From the NCBI RefSeq assembly GCF_014489415.1, contig NZ_CP060822.1, positions 248,001 through 312,000 on the forward strand: a stretch of DNA of 64,000 nucleotides. The letters are read 5' to 3'. The stretch comes from Cylindrospermopsis curvispora GIHE-G1. Its GTDB lineage: Bacteria; Cyanobacteriota; Cyanobacteriia; Cyanobacteriales; Nostocaceae. The position numbers were made by a program, and so were the translations under genes. This document shows, in pieces, positions 38,969 to 48,939 of the stretch (positions are counted from its first letter, which is position 1; every line of letters begins with the position of its first letter). The notes beneath the pieces are model-generated. The model worked only from the letters and a program-made list of their open reading frames with translations. It did no database searches and was not told the DNA's origin.

Positions 38969-41140
38969 ATGATGTTTAATCCATTCCAATTTAGGAAAAA
39001 ATATGAATGTGTTTTACAAGCAAGTGAAGAAGACTGCGGAGCAGCTTGTCTAGCTTCAATCTGCAAATATTACGGGAGATTTCTCACCATTAATAAAAGT
39101 CGAGAAGCAGTAGGAACGGGACAATTAGGAACAACATTATTGGGCTTAAAACGTGGATCGGACAGTTTAGGATTCAATTCCAGAGCAGTTAAAGCACCAC
39201 CGGAAATTTTAGACCGAATCACGGAAATTCCCTTACCAGCTATTATTCATTGGCGGGGTCATCATTGGGTCATTCTCTATGGTACTCGGGGCAAAAAATA
39301 TGTTATTGCTGATCCAGCTGTAGGTATTCGCTATATTGAACGCCAAGAATTATTAGCAGCGTGGAATGGAGTGACTCTATTATTAGAACCTGACCCAGAA
39401 CAGTTTTCTACCCAATCTCAAGAGCAACCTCATGGTGGTTTGTTACGCTTTTTCTTGAGAATTTTACCCTATCGTGGACTGCTAGCACAAGTTATTGTTA
39501 TCAATATTATTCTAGGTGTGTTAGCTTTAGGAACTCCAGTTCTCATTCAATTATTAACTGATGATGTTTTGGTCAGGGGTGACCTACAACTACTGACGGT
39601 CGTAGTATGTGCTGTGGTCGTGATGACCATATTTAGTAGCAGTTTACAACTAATACAATCTACTATGATTGCCCATTTTGGGCAAAGATTACAATTGGGA
39701 TTGGTTTTGGATTTTGGTCGTAAATTGTTGCAATTGCCTTTGAGTTATTATGAGTCCCGTCGTAGTGGTGAAATTACCAGTCGCTTGAGTGATATTAACG
39801 AAATTAATCAGTTGGTTTCTCAAATTGTCATTCTTTTACCTAGCCAATTTTTTGTGGCAGTTATTTCTTTAGGACTAATGCTATTTTATAGCTGGCAATT
39901 AACCATAGCAGTGATAATTTTCGCCACTGTTATGACTGTGGTTGCTCTACCATTTTTGCCCATACTGCAACAAAAAACTCGTAGTCTATTGGTTTTAGGA
40001 GCGGAAAATCAAGGAGTATTAGTGGAAACCTTTAAAGGAGCTCAGGTTGTGAAAACCACCAATGCTGCGCCCCAATTTTGGGATGAGTTCCAAAGTCGTT
40101 TCGGTCGATTCGCCAATCTGAATTTTAGCACCATTCAACTCGATATTATTAATGGCACTATCGCCAAACTTCTTTCTAGTTTGGGTGGTGTTATTTTATT
40201 AGGTTTGGGCAGTATATTAGTGATTAACCATCAATTGAGTATTGGACAAATGCTGGCGTTTAATACTTTACAAATTAATGTTTTGGCTTTAATTGTATTT
40301 CTGGTGGGACTGGTGGATGAATATTTTCGTTCACAAACGGCAATCTCCCGATTATTAGAAGTAATTGATGCTACACCAGAAGTAGTGGGCGGTGGGCAAA
40401 AACCAATTGCTCAAATTGCTGGTGATGCGGATATTTTTTTTTCTCACTTGACATTTCACCATCTGGGAAGGGTGGATCTATTGGATGATTTTTCTCTCAA
40501 ACTTCCCGGTGGTAAGGTTATTGCTGTTATTGGTAAATCAGGTTGTGGTAAAAGTACCTTGGCAAAACTTTTAGCTGGGTTATATCAACCCAGTTCAGGA
40601 AACATCCGAATTGGAGTTTTTAATATTCATGATCTCGCCCTTGATTGTTTACGCCAACAGGTAGTTTATGTACCTCAAGACCCTCATTTCTGGAGTCGTT
40701 CAATTTTAGAAAACTTTAGATTGGGTATACCTAATCTTTCTTTTGATCAGATAGTTCAAGCTTGTGAAATTGCTGATGCTGATGGTTTTATTAGTCAATT
40801 ACCTAATAAGTATCAAACCGTTTTGGGAGAATTTGGAGCTAATCTTTCCGGTGGACAAAGACAACGATTGGCGATCGCTCGAGGAATACTCAATAACCCT
40901 CCAGTTCTCATATTAGATGAAGCTACTGCTGGATTAGACCCTGTCAGTGAAACCCATGTTTTAGACCGACTATTGGCATTTCGCAAGGGAAAAACCACAA
41001 TTTTAATTACCCATCGTCCCAGCGTGATGCACCGTGCTGATTGGATTGTCTTATTAGAACAAGGGAAAATTCAATTACAAGGTAGTTTAGAAACTTTTAT
41101 TGCTCAACCTGGGGAGCATTTGCACTTTCTCACTATTTAG
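38969..41140 (+). CDS. Peptidase-C39-containing ABC exporter (PCAT/HlyB type)
   Basis: 723 residues in three parts. Residues 1-130 are an N-terminal C39 peptidase: Gln17, catalytic Cys23 in EEDCGAACL, His99 in HWRGHHW, Asp115 in ADP. Residues about 165-440 are the transmembrane export domain. The C-terminal ATPase has Walker A GKSGCGKST, signature LSGGQRQR and Walker B LILDEAT. Since all catalytic residues are present, it should cut a double-glycine leader from a peptide substrate while exporting it; C39-like domains that lack Cys only bind RTX substrates. No precursor is visible nearby. It pairs with the HlyD gene upstream. Confidence 0.92.
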   Translation: MMFNPFQFRKKYECVLQASEEDCGAACLASICKYYGRFLTINKSREAVGTGQLGTTLLGLKRGSDSLGFNSRAVKAPPEILDRITEIPLPAIIHWRGHHWVILYGTRGKKYVIADPAVGIRYIERQELLAAWNGVTLLLEPDPEQFSTQSQEQPHGGLLRFFLRILPYRGLLAQVIVINIILGVLALGTPVLIQLLTDDVLVRGDLQLLTVVVCAVVVMTIFSSSLQLIQSTMIAHFGQRLQLGLVLDFGRKLLQLPLSYYESRRSGEITSRLSDINEINQLVSQIVILLPSQFFVAVISLGLMLFYSWQLTIAVIIFATVMTVVALPFLPILQQKTRSLLVLGAENQGVLVETFKGAQVVKTTNAAPQFWDEFQSRFGRFANLNFSTIQLDIINGTIAKLLSSLGGVILLGLGSILVINHQLSIGQMLAFNTLQINVLALIVFLVGLVDEYFRSQTAISRLLEVIDATPEVVGGGQKPIAQIAGDADIFFSHLTFHHLGRVDLLDDFSLKLPGGKVIAVIGKSGCGKSTLAKLLAGLYQPSSGNIRIGVFNIHDLALDCLRQQVVYVPQDPHFWSRSILENFRLGIPNLSFDQIVQACEIADADGFISQLPNKYQTVLGEFGANLSGGQRQRLAIARGILNNPPVLILDEATAGLDPVSETHVLDRLLAFRKGKTTILITHRPSVMHRADWIVLLEQGKIQLQGSLETFIAQPGEHLHFLTI

Positions 41141-41175
41141 CGGTTATAAACTGTTTAATCTCCATAAACACCTAA

Positions 41176-41217
41176 ATCCCCGATGTCTTTAAGATATATC
41201 CTAAAGATGTCGGGGAT
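41176..41217. terminator. Long hairpin terminator between convergent genes
   Basis: ATCCCCGA at 41176-41183 pairs with TCGGGGAT at 41210-41217. TCTTTA and TAAAGA continue the stem after a TG/TG bulge. It separates the exporter gene from pgi. Confidence 0.7.
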
Positions 41218-41229
41218 TCAAGACTGTCT

Positions 41230-42816
41230 TTAAGTCAAAGAAACAGTTAAAGTTCCCGGTTTACTCAAATCACCTGTCAAAACCACACCTCGATTATTAG
41301 CATGAAGATGACGGAGAATTTTGTAAATGGGTTCTACCTGATCACTAGCACCCGCTTTATCAGCGATCTCCCCAATGGTTAGTCCTTTCCTTTCTGATTG
41401 TAATACCTTGATTACCTTATTCTGTAAGTCCAGTATTACTGCTGCTGCTTTTTTCCCTGCTTCTACCCCTGGTTGATGATAAGCATTAACATTTACCAAG
41501 CTAGCATATAAACCCACAGCTCTCTCATACAACGCAATTAATGCTCCTACTGTTTGAGCATTAACTTGGGGAATTGTCACAGTAATGGAATCCCGATGAT
41601 TCTCATAAAGTGCTTGACGGGTTCCTAATAAAAACCCAGATAGGTAATCACCAGCAGTTACACCAGGATCAATTTCCGAAGATGCACCTTGACGATCTTC
41701 CAATACCTCAATTAAGGTGGCAAAAAAATTAGGCACTCCTTCTCTTAATTGTTGTACATAAGCATGCTGGTCTGTTGAACCTTTGTTGCCATACACAGCA
41801 ATACCTTGGTATACAGTCTTGCCATCTAGGTCTTTCTCTTTGCCTAAAGATTCCATTACCAACTGCTGTAAGTAACGGCTAAATAATAACAAGCTATCTT
41901 TATAGGGTAAGACAACCATGTCCTTTTCACCCTTACCATTACCAGAAAAATACCAGGACAAGGCTAATAAAGCTGCTGGATTATTTTTAATGTTGGCAAT
42001 GCGGGTAGCATCATCCATTTGTTTAGCACCATCTAGCATAGCACGAATATTAATACCCTGCAATGCTGCTGGAACTAAACCCACAGCGGACATTTCTGAA
42101 GTCCTTCCACCTACCCAATCATACATGGGGAAGGTCCCTAACCAGTTTTCTGATTTGGCAACTTTATCCAAATTACTACCCGTACTAGTAATGGCGATCG
42201 CATATTGGGCAAAGTCTAAATTTCTACGGGAGTATGCCTGTTTCACCTCTATCATACCATTGCGAGGTTCAGGTGTACCACCAGACTTGGAAATCACTAA
42301 TACTAGGGTGCTACTTAACCTATCTCCCACGCGGGAAAGCACTCGGTCAATTCCCGCAGGGTCAGTGTTGTCGATAAAGTGAATGTTAAGAGGGGGAAGG
42401 TCAGGAGCAAGTGCTTCTGCAACAAATTGTGGACCTAAAGCTGAACCTCCAATTCCAATGGAGATAATATCGGTAAAGCGGTTTTCTTTAGGAGGATGTA
42501 TGGCTCCAGTGTGCACTTGATCTGCAAAAACTTCGATTTCTTCTAAAGTTCTGACAATTTCTGCTCTCAGTTGGGAATTGGGTGCTAAATCGGGATTTCG
42601 CAACCAGTAATGTCCCACCATGCGGTTTTCATCGGGATTGGCAATTGCTCCCTTTTCTAGAGCTACCATTTCCCTAAATGCTTGCTCAAATTTTGACTGT
42701 AATGACTCCACGAAAGTGTTATCAAACCGCATTCGGCTGATATCCAGATACAGTCCCAATCCCTCGTGGTAATATAACCAGTCTTGGTATCGTTGCCAAA
42801 GTTCCTTAGCATCCAT
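41230..42816 (-). CDS. pgi: Glucose-6-phosphate isomerase
   Basis: Interconverts glucose-6-phosphate and fructose-6-phosphate. Motifs are [25 protein letters not shown] with the phosphate-binding Ser-Lys-Ser-Gly, and [12 protein letters not shown]. The end carries an accessory C-terminal segment ([17 protein letters not shown]) typical of the cyanobacterial branch. The start is the ATG at 42816 ([10 protein letters not shown]); a TTG upstream is less likely. It has 528 aa. Confidence 0.96.
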   Translation of the reverse strand: MDAKELWQRYQDWLYYHEGLGLYLDISRMRFDNTFVESLQSKFEQAFREMVALEKGAIANPDENRMVGHYWLRNPDLAPNSQLRAEIVRTLEEIEVFADQVHTGAIHPPKENRFTDIISIGIGGSALGPQFVAEALAPDLPPLNIHFIDNTDPAGIDRVLSRVGDRLSSTLVLVISKSGGTPEPRNGMIEVKQAYSRRNLDFAQYAIAITSTGSNLDKVAKSENWLGTFPMYDWVGGRTSEMSAVGLVPAALQGINIRAMLDGAKQMDDATRIANIKNNPAALLALSWYFSGNGKGEKDMVVLPYKDSLLLFSRYLQQLVMESLGKEKDLDGKTVYQGIAVYGNKGSTDQHAYVQQLREGVPNFFATLIEVLEDRQGASSEIDPGVTAGDYLSGFLLGTRQALYENHRDSITVTIPQVNAQTVGALIALYERAVGLYASLVNVNAYHQPGVEAGKKAAAVILDLQNKVIKVLQSERKGLTIGEIADKAGASDQVEPIYKILRHLHANNRGVVLTGDLSKPGTLTVSLT

Positions 42817-43024
42817 AATGAGGGAATTCTCACATAACTTAGTCAAACTCCAGTTTAATCTATGGTTTTGGCGATCCCTGCTCTGTCTTATACAGTTTGT
42901 AATCAGGAGTTATGACTTTGGTTAAATATGGTTAATTTTTGTTAAATATCCTTATTATATTACATTCATGCCCTATCTTATGTGAGAATGGCTCACCCTT
43001 ATCCCTTTTGAAACATCCCTGGTT

Positions 43025-44131
43025 ATGAGTGAATACCTGATCTTTTTGGCTATTTCTACCGCTACTTTTTCTCTGTTTGCATTGGGACTTAATTTACAGT
43101 GGGGTTTTACTGGCCTGATTAGTTTCGGTCACATTGCTTTTATGACTTTAGGTGCCTATACCACTGTTATTTTAAGTCTACAGGGTGTTCCTCTATTTTT
43201 ATCTGCTGTTGCTGGAGCAATTGTAGCTGCTTTGTTGGGTCTGGTCATTGGTTTTGCCACTCTACGTCTGAGAGAAGACTATTTGGGTATTGTCACTATT
43301 GGTACTGGTGAGCTAATTCGGTTAGTTTTTAACAATCAAGATTTACCAGTGGGCGATCGCTGGATATCTGGAGCTTTTGGTATTCAAAGTTATGTGATTC
43401 CCCTAACAACAACACCTAATTTATTGTTCCGATTACTGATGATTGGGGTGCTTACTTTACTTACAAGTATTACTTTATTTTCTCTGTGGCGCTGGGTAAA
43501 AAATACTCGCAAGAATAACCATAGAGCAGAATTTACTTCCCATTTGGTGGTAGCCATAATTTTGGGTTTGTTGTCATTAGCGATTTATATTGCTGGTGTA
43601 CTAGGACTTTACAACTATAATCCTAAAGCAGGGTTAATGTTACTGGTCTTATTAGTTCTAGCTTTTGTATTTTGGCGGTTAGAATTTTTAGTCCAATCTC
43701 CTTGGGGACGTGTTCTTAAAGCAATTCGAGAAGATGAAGAAGTACCTAAAGCTCTGGGTAAAAATGTTTTTTCCTACAAATTACAATCTTTAATCTTAGG
43801 TGGTGCGATCGCTGGAATTGCTGGTGCTTTTTTTGCTTGGCAACTGAGTGCTATTTATCCCGATAACTTTCAACCACAACTGACCTTTGATGCTTGGATT
43901 ATGGTAATTTTAGGAGGGTCTGGCAATAATCTGGGGACAATTTTGGGAGCGGTAATTTATTTTGCCTATGATGCTCTAACCAGGGAATTTTTACCCAAAA
44001 TAGTTCCTTTAGATGCGGAGCGTATTGGTGCTTTTCGGATTATGTTCATCGGTTTCATTCTTATGAGCTTAATGATTTGGCGACCTCAAGGTATTTTAGG
44101 AAAAAAGGAAGAACTAACTCTAGGAAAATAG
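43025..44131 (+). CDS. LivM-type amino-acid ABC permease (Nat system)
   Basis: Integral membrane permease of a branched-chain/neutral amino-acid importer. Blocks GLNLQWGFTGLISFGHIAFM and LRLREDYLGIVTIGTGE, about ten hydrophobic segments, and the ATPase-coupling loop KAIREDEEVPKALGKN are typical of LivM. It has 368 aa. Together with the LivF-type ATPase at 8267 it probably belongs to the scattered Nat permease; the NatC/NatD label cannot be decided here. The phytol-kinase-like gene is convergent, 23 bp away. Confidence 0.88.
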   Translation: MSEYLIFLAISTATFSLFALGLNLQWGFTGLISFGHIAFMTLGAYTTVILSLQGVPLFLSAVAGAIVAALLGLVIGFATLRLREDYLGIVTIGTGELIRLVFNNQDLPVGDRWISGAFGIQSYVIPLTTTPNLLFRLLMIGVLTLLTSITLFSLWRWVKNTRKNNHRAEFTSHLVVAIILGLLSLAIYIAGVLGLYNYNPKAGLMLLVLLVLAFVFWRLEFLVQSPWGRVLKAIREDEEVPKALGKNVFSYKLQSLILGGAIAGIAGAFFAWQLSAIYPDNFQPQLTFDAWIMVILGGSGNNLGTILGAVIYFAYDALTREFLPKIVPLDAERIGAFRIMFIGFILMSLMIWRPQGILGKKEELTLGK

Positions 44132-44154
44132 TTGATTGGTTTCAAATATGAATC

Positions 44155-44862
44155 TCAGCGACCAATAATTAACCATACAACTATAGCTGTTATTAAGGGC
44201 ACGCTTAAGTTATCCGTGCCACGGGGAGAAATCCCCTCTAGCAAGGTAGCAAAAGTGGCACTGATCACAGCAGCAAGCATTGCCCTCCACCCATCTATGG
44301 GGGTTGCTAATGGACTAAATAAAGAACCGGGAATTAGTAGTAATATCAGAAATATCACCATTGTGGTGACAAAAAACATCACAGCTGATCCTTCCCAGGA
44401 GCGAACGGAGGTTCCTACCTGGTACTTGTGCTGACCAAATTTTTCCCCAATCAATGCTGCTAGTGCATCTCCCCAGGTCATAGACATGACCCCTGCTAGT
44501 GCAATTGTAACCTGGTCTGTGGGTTCATTGGGTCTCCAGAATAGGGCAAAAAGTATGGTAATGGAAATGGCAAAATATACTGTACCAGGGGAGCTATTTT
44601 TTCTATCTAGGGAATGAATCAGAGGATATTTATACAATAGGTAATTAACCATTATAAAACTAGCAAAGGGAATAATTCCTATTTGCCAACTGTTGAATAA
44701 AATCAAAATTCCAAATACCCACATACCGGCAGATATGTGAACGATTTTGCGGGTGATACTTTGTTTAATTTTAAATACTCTATGCAGAAATTCACTAATA
44801 ATTAATAGGCTCATAGCATAGCCATAGGAGATTAATAATCCTAGGAGGTTTTGCTTATCCAT
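44155..44862 (-). CDS. Phytol/dolichol-kinase-like membrane protein, second member
   Basis: 235 residues, seven or so membrane segments, motifs RKIVHISAG, MTWGDALAALIGEKFGQHKY and SWEGSAVM. It shares these with the protein at 36401-37066. CTP-dependent phosphorylation of phytol, dolichol or another lipid alcohol is the family activity. It starts at ATG 44862 (MDKQNLLGLL) and ends close to the LivM-type gene. Confidence 0.82.
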   Translation of the reverse strand: MDKQNLLGLLISYGYAMSLLIISEFLHRVFKIKQSITRKIVHISAGMWVFGILILFNSWQIGIIPFASFIMVNYLLYKYPLIHSLDRKNSSPGTVYFAISITILFALFWRPNEPTDQVTIALAGVMSMTWGDALAALIGEKFGQHKYQVGTSVRSWEGSAVMFFVTTMVIFLILLLIPGSLFSPLATPIDGWRAMLAAVISATFATLLEGISPRGTDNLSVPLITAIVVWLIIGR

Positions 44863-44900
44863 ACTTTTAAAAAACTGGTTTTTTTAGTTTTCAGTCATGA

Positions 44901-46622
44901 TTATTTTCCGGGTTTATCCCCTAAGTTTACACTACCAAGACCCTGGAGTACACCACGAGCAATTAATCCTAAACCTCTACCAACTATTTTTGTTAAAATA
45001 AAAACTATAACATTCCCCACAAAAGACAATAGAGACTGTAACCGAGGTGCGATCGCATCTCTAAACTCCAGTGCTAGTGTTACTGCTAGGGGAATACCGG
45101 AAAGGTTAGCTAGTTGGTGATTACGGGGGGAATAAATAGAAGTTTTAGTAATACCACGAGGTGCAATGACAAACAGTTCATAACGACTTTCAAAAATTGC
45201 CTGGGGTTCACCAAAATGGCGAGTTAACCAGTACTTCCAAGATAGGTTGTTTCTAAATCTTTCAATTTCTCGTGTGGAGATAAAATGACGGTCATAAAAA
45301 TGTTGTTTGACAGTTTCCACATCGGCTAAAAGGTTAATTAGGGGTTGCAATACACCATTGGCAATTTGAATCAATAGATTTTCTAAAATCATTAATATTT
45401 GATAATTGGCTGACTCTGAACCTGGAGAATACAACCTATTATCCACATATAAGTCCGTTTGCCAAATTAGATAGGATAATAATTCTTCAACCAGGGGAAT
45501 TTTATCTAAGATTTCAGTTTCTACTCCCCTAGCATTATCTAATAAAAATCCCACTGTTTCTATGGTACTCTTACCCACATTTACCTGGGGGATTTGACCA
45601 TAAAACTCTCTCACTACTCCCTCCCATAAATCATAAAGTATTTCCTTTTTTAAATTGGATAGTTGGGAAATCTCAAATTGGCAATCTCGGAGTTTATCTA
45701 GGCGTTGAGATAATTTTTGTAATATCAGATAAAGCAGTTCCTTTTTTTTCTCTTCCCGTAAGATATCAATTTCTAATGGCACTTCCCCTATATTGGATAA
45801 ATGAGAATGCAGCTTGTCAAGGCAAGACGTAAATATTATTGACTGTAGAGCTTTTTTAGTTTGTAATGGTGAGCTAGCTATTGGTACTGACTCAGATTCA
45901 CCCCGATTCCTGGGAACAGGTTGTGGTTCCGATGAACCAAATAACTGATGTACTAACCAACCCGCAGCTAACAGTTCTCTCCTATGTCCAGCTAAAATGA
46001 CTCGCTCCAATAATGGGATTCCAGGAATCCTTAGTCTTAGCGTAATCTTGGTCAAATCTCGGGTGATATAACTAATTCCCGATGAGTGGATTTTATGTGT
46101 CCAGCGGGTCAAGGGTGAATCTAGAGATTTACTAGGATTTTTCTCCCACCAATAATAACCACCCTTGGCAATTTCCTCCATAATCCCCACTAATAGGGAA
46201 ATTGATATACCTTTGGGACAATAGCCATTCACACCTAGATTTTTTGCTGTCAAAAGAGTTTCTGAATTGGACACAGCTGTGAGTAATAGAACTGGTATAT
46301 GGGGATATAGAGCTTTCAGTTGTTCACAAAATTGTAACCCTAACTCTGCTTCTTGAGAGTTCCTACCCAATTCTAAAACTATTAGGTTAATTTCTCTGTG
46401 GTCTTTTTTTGGTTCTTGACTATTTTCGTTTTCATCAGTCTGTTCCTGACTAGAAGCAGTGTCACCTAATAACTGTAACGCGGCACTATCATTAGAAACG
46501 TCACCTACTACTTTAATAGAAGATGAAGCTTCCAAAGCAATTCTTAAACCCAGACGAAAAATAGGATCTGAGTCGATTAATAGCGCACCCAGATGTGAGA
46601 AAGTCAAAAGGCGATCGCTCAT
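44901..46622 (-). CDS. Response-regulator-like DUF3685 (Ycf55-type) protein
   Basis: 573 residues. The N-terminal 150 resemble a receiver domain (LIDSDPIFRLGLRIALEA then HIPVLLLTAV and GYCPKG) with an Asn/Gln/Glu-rich insertion in the middle (DENENSQEPKKDH). The phosphoacceptor Asp position reads LIVLELG, so it looks non-phosphorylatable. The C-terminal part (about 200-570) is the DUF3685 domain shared with chloroplast Ycf55 (RFRNNLSWKYWLTRHFGEPQA). Function unknown. Divergent arrangement with nothing; the Fur-family gene is upstream. Confidence 0.75.
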   Translation of the reverse strand: MSDRLLTFSHLGALLIDSDPIFRLGLRIALEASSSIKVVGDVSNDSAALQLLGDTASSQEQTDENENSQEPKKDHREINLIVLELGRNSQEAELGLQFCEQLKALYPHIPVLLLTAVSNSETLLTAKNLGVNGYCPKGISISLLVGIMEEIAKGGYYWWEKNPSKSLDSPLTRWTHKIHSSGISYITRDLTKITLRLRIPGIPLLERVILAGHRRELLAAGWLVHQLFGSSEPQPVPRNRGESESVPIASSPLQTKKALQSIIFTSCLDKLHSHLSNIGEVPLEIDILREEKKKELLYLILQKLSQRLDKLRDCQFEISQLSNLKKEILYDLWEGVVREFYGQIPQVNVGKSTIETVGFLLDNARGVETEILDKIPLVEELLSYLIWQTDLYVDNRLYSPGSESANYQILMILENLLIQIANGVLQPLINLLADVETVKQHFYDRHFISTREIERFRNNLSWKYWLTRHFGEPQAIFESRYELFVIAPRGITKTSIYSPRNHQLANLSGIPLAVTLALEFRDAIAPRLQSLLSFVGNVIVFILTKIVGRGLGLIARGVLQGLGSVNLGDKPGK

Positions 46623-46678
46623 GTCAGGTCAAGTAAAAACAGAATTTTTTCCCAGTTCGGTCAATATTCGTCTCTAAC

Positions 46679-47164
46679 TCACTCAAAGGAATGTAAGTAA
46701 TCAACACTATCAATACTATCACCATGTTTAGGATCACGCATACCAAAAAAGTTAATGGTATAACTTTTTATTCTCACGCCTGTTTGTAATTCAACTTGGC
46801 GAATTAAGTCCAAAGGTAATTCCACGTGTACATCAATAACTTCATGATTGTCAATACAGCTAACATGACTATGAGCTTGGGTAACACTGCCATATAATCT
46901 GCCATGACTATGTTCAATACACTCAATAATCCCTTGACTGGAGAGCAATTCCAAATTTTGATAAACAGACGTATGACCTATTTCCTTACCTTTTCTATTC
47001 AGACGATCATAAATCTCCCTAGCTGAGAGATGTTCCTTAGATTCCCAAAGTAACTCTAATATAAAGCGACGCTGACGGCTAATTCGCAGGCCTAAAAGTT
47101 GACATCGTTCTAAAGCATCTTCCAGGGAATGAATCCCCAGTGTAGAAATAACAGGTTTCTGCAT
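46679..47164 (-). CDS. Fur-family transcriptional regulator lacking the usual CxxC
   Basis: 161 residues. The winged-helix part (GLRISRQRRFILELLW, HLSAREIYDRLN, GHTSVYQNLELL) is clear. The metal/dimer domain has HSHVSCIDNHEVIDVHVELP with only one Cys where Fur, Zur and PerR usually have CxxC, so structural zinc binding may be lost. The role could be iron, peroxide or other sensing. Divergent from crr6 with 155 bp between them. Confidence 0.85.
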   Translation of the reverse strand: MQKPVISTLGIHSLEDALERCQLLGLRISRQRRFILELLWESKEHLSAREIYDRLNRKGKEIGHTSVYQNLELLSSQGIIECIEHSHGRLYGSVTQAHSHVSCIDNHEVIDVHVELPLDLIRQVELQTGVRIKSYTINFFGMRDPKHGDSIDSVDYLHSFE

Positions 47165-47319
47165 ATTTTTAGTTTTAAATGTATGAATATGGCTTTAGCT
47201 GGAACTGGCTTCGCTCCATTTGATTTCCCCCCCCACTGGGAATCGGCAAATTGCTGGCATTAGGAAATGAAAACTGCTACCGTTGATGTAGAAATACAAA
47301 TCAATAAGCTAACAGGTCA

Positions 47320-47799
47320 ATGACAATCAGCATTCAGGTAGGTCGGGATTCCATCAATAACTTAGATTTATCACCCGCACTAAAAGTAATTGAATCAATC
47401 CTCCAAAAAGAGTCAATCATATCCCAGGAGCAGCAACTGCGCTTTGATGTTGACTACCCAAGACAAGACAACGATCCCAGAGAAATCTCAGAAATTCCAG
47501 AGATCCGACTATGGTTTGTGCGATTAGATGCCCAATATCCATGGCTACCATTTTTACTAGACTGGAAATCTGGCGAGCTAGGACGTTATACGGCCATGTT
47601 AGTACCTCACGAATTTCACAAGAAAGAAGGTATACAATATAACCCTGAAGCTCTAGAAATTTTCTTGATGCACAAAATTTTTATTTTGAGTAACTGGTTA
47701 AAGCAGAATCAGATACCTGCCAGGTTCCGTTTAAAATCTCTAGCGCAAATGTTAGGTTATGAATTAGAAGATGGTTTTTTTGAGATGATTGATAGTTAA
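47320..47799 (+). CDS. CRR6 family (DUF1817) NDH-1 assembly factor
   Basis: 159 residues matching the family known for assembly of the NDH-1 photosynthetic complex: EIRLWFVRLDAQYPWLP, LDWKSGELGRYTAMLVPH, and GIQYNPEALEIFLMHKIF. This is family knowledge; I see no signal peptide, consistent with a cytoplasmic chaperone. Divergent from the Fur-family gene. Confidence 0.85.
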   Translation: MTISIQVGRDSINNLDLSPALKVIESILQKESIISQEQQLRFDVDYPRQDNDPREISEIPEIRLWFVRLDAQYPWLPFLLDWKSGELGRYTAMLVPHEFHKKEGIQYNPEALEIFLMHKIFILSNWLKQNQIPARFRLKSLAQMLGYELEDGFFEMIDS

Positions 47800-47883
47800 G
47801 AGGATTTAGCTACTAACTACAACTATAATAACAAAAACACAAAGATAACAGCAAAAATTTCGTCCCCCTTCCCTCTTAACTAC

Positions 47884-48837
47884 CTAACCCCCCCAAATTG
47901 TTTTTAAAACAGTTGCTGGTGGAATATCAGCCGTTTTACCTGTGGGGGATTTAATGGCTAAGAACTTGTCATTAACAGGCAGTAACTTAGTTGAATCCGC
48001 AGAGCTTAGTAAGGCAATAGTATAGGTTTGTATAGCTATGGCTAATTGTAAAGGAGAACCATTAACAGTAACCATTAAACTGGCACCACCAATAATAGCA
48101 GCCAATTTACCCATGTCAGGAACGGGAATAACCTTAATGTTAGGGAAAGATTCTACTAGAGAAGGGACAAAATAGTCATCACCCTGTTCCTTAACCACTA
48201 GTATGGGTAAATCTGGCTGTTTTTGCTCACATTCTCCAATAATTTGCTGCCAACTATCTATGGGGTAGATATTGTCAGGGTCAGAAGATAACTCACCATA
48301 ACCACCATAAATCAAAATGTAGCCTGTTTCACCAATACCTAATCGTTTTTGTTGCTGTTTAGCCCACTCCACATCTGGTTTGAGCAAGTTGATGGCTAGG
48401 GGTGGACAAGGTGTGTTAATGCCTAAAGGCTGTAATAGATCATGGTAGATATGAGGTATGTATTGGGAAGTGTTGGGAGAAATGACATGGGTAAGAAAAT
48501 TGGCTCCACTACCCCGGAAGCCAATACGGGTAGGAATACCACTCAACCAAAGAAACAAACCAACAAACCAACTTTCTCCCGCAGTAATAGCTAGGTCATA
48601 CTCACGGTCGCGGATTGTTCCCAACAGGTTGCTCCAATCTGCTAAACTATTACGGTCTTTGTAATCAAAGAGAAATACCTCGTGAACATACTTGTTCACC
48701 TGGTAAGCAACCTTTGATCTAGGTTCCACAATCACATCTATCCAGGCATCTGGGTAAGAACGCTGTAGAGAGTCTAAAGTGGGAAAGAAAAGAATCTGAT
48801 CGGCAATGGAACCAGGTACAAGGGCTACTACTCGCAT
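47884..48837 (-). CDS. Glycosyltransferase family 9 (heptosyltransferase-like)
   Basis: 317 residues with MRVVALVPGSIADQILFFPT at the N-terminus, the GT9 acceptor-side start. The nucleotide-sugar half includes YILIYGGYGE and ILVVKEQGD. The short length and LPS-type fold suggest sugar transfer to lipopolysaccharide or another envelope glycan. It is divergent from ispD with 102 bp between. Confidence 0.8.
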   Translation of the reverse strand: MRVVALVPGSIADQILFFPTLDSLQRSYPDAWIDVIVEPRSKVAYQVNKYVHEVFLFDYKDRNSLADWSNLLGTIRDREYDLAITAGESWFVGLFLWLSGIPTRIGFRGSGANFLTHVISPNTSQYIPHIYHDLLQPLGINTPCPPLAINLLKPDVEWAKQQQKRLGIGETGYILIYGGYGELSSDPDNIYPIDSWQQIIGECEQKQPDLPILVVKEQGDDYFVPSLVESFPNIKVIPVPDMGKLAAIIGGASLMVTVNGSPLQLAIAIQTYTIALLSSADSTKLLPVNDKFLAIKSPTGKTADIPPATVLKTIWGG

Positions 48838-48939
48838 AAATAATATATTTATTGAGGCTTATCGTTCCTATTTTATCGAAAATCGGGTTCAGAAAATTCC
48901 TTTTCTCAAGTCTTAGTGGTCGTAAAATCGAGGAAAACA

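Noticed and set aside
41918-42382. 154-codon plus-strand frame inside pgi
   Set aside because: Antisense shadow of a well-supported glucose-6-phosphate isomerase.
44132-44434. 100-codon plus-strand frame after the LivM-type gene
   Set aside because: Reverse-strand shadow of the second phytol-kinase-like gene.
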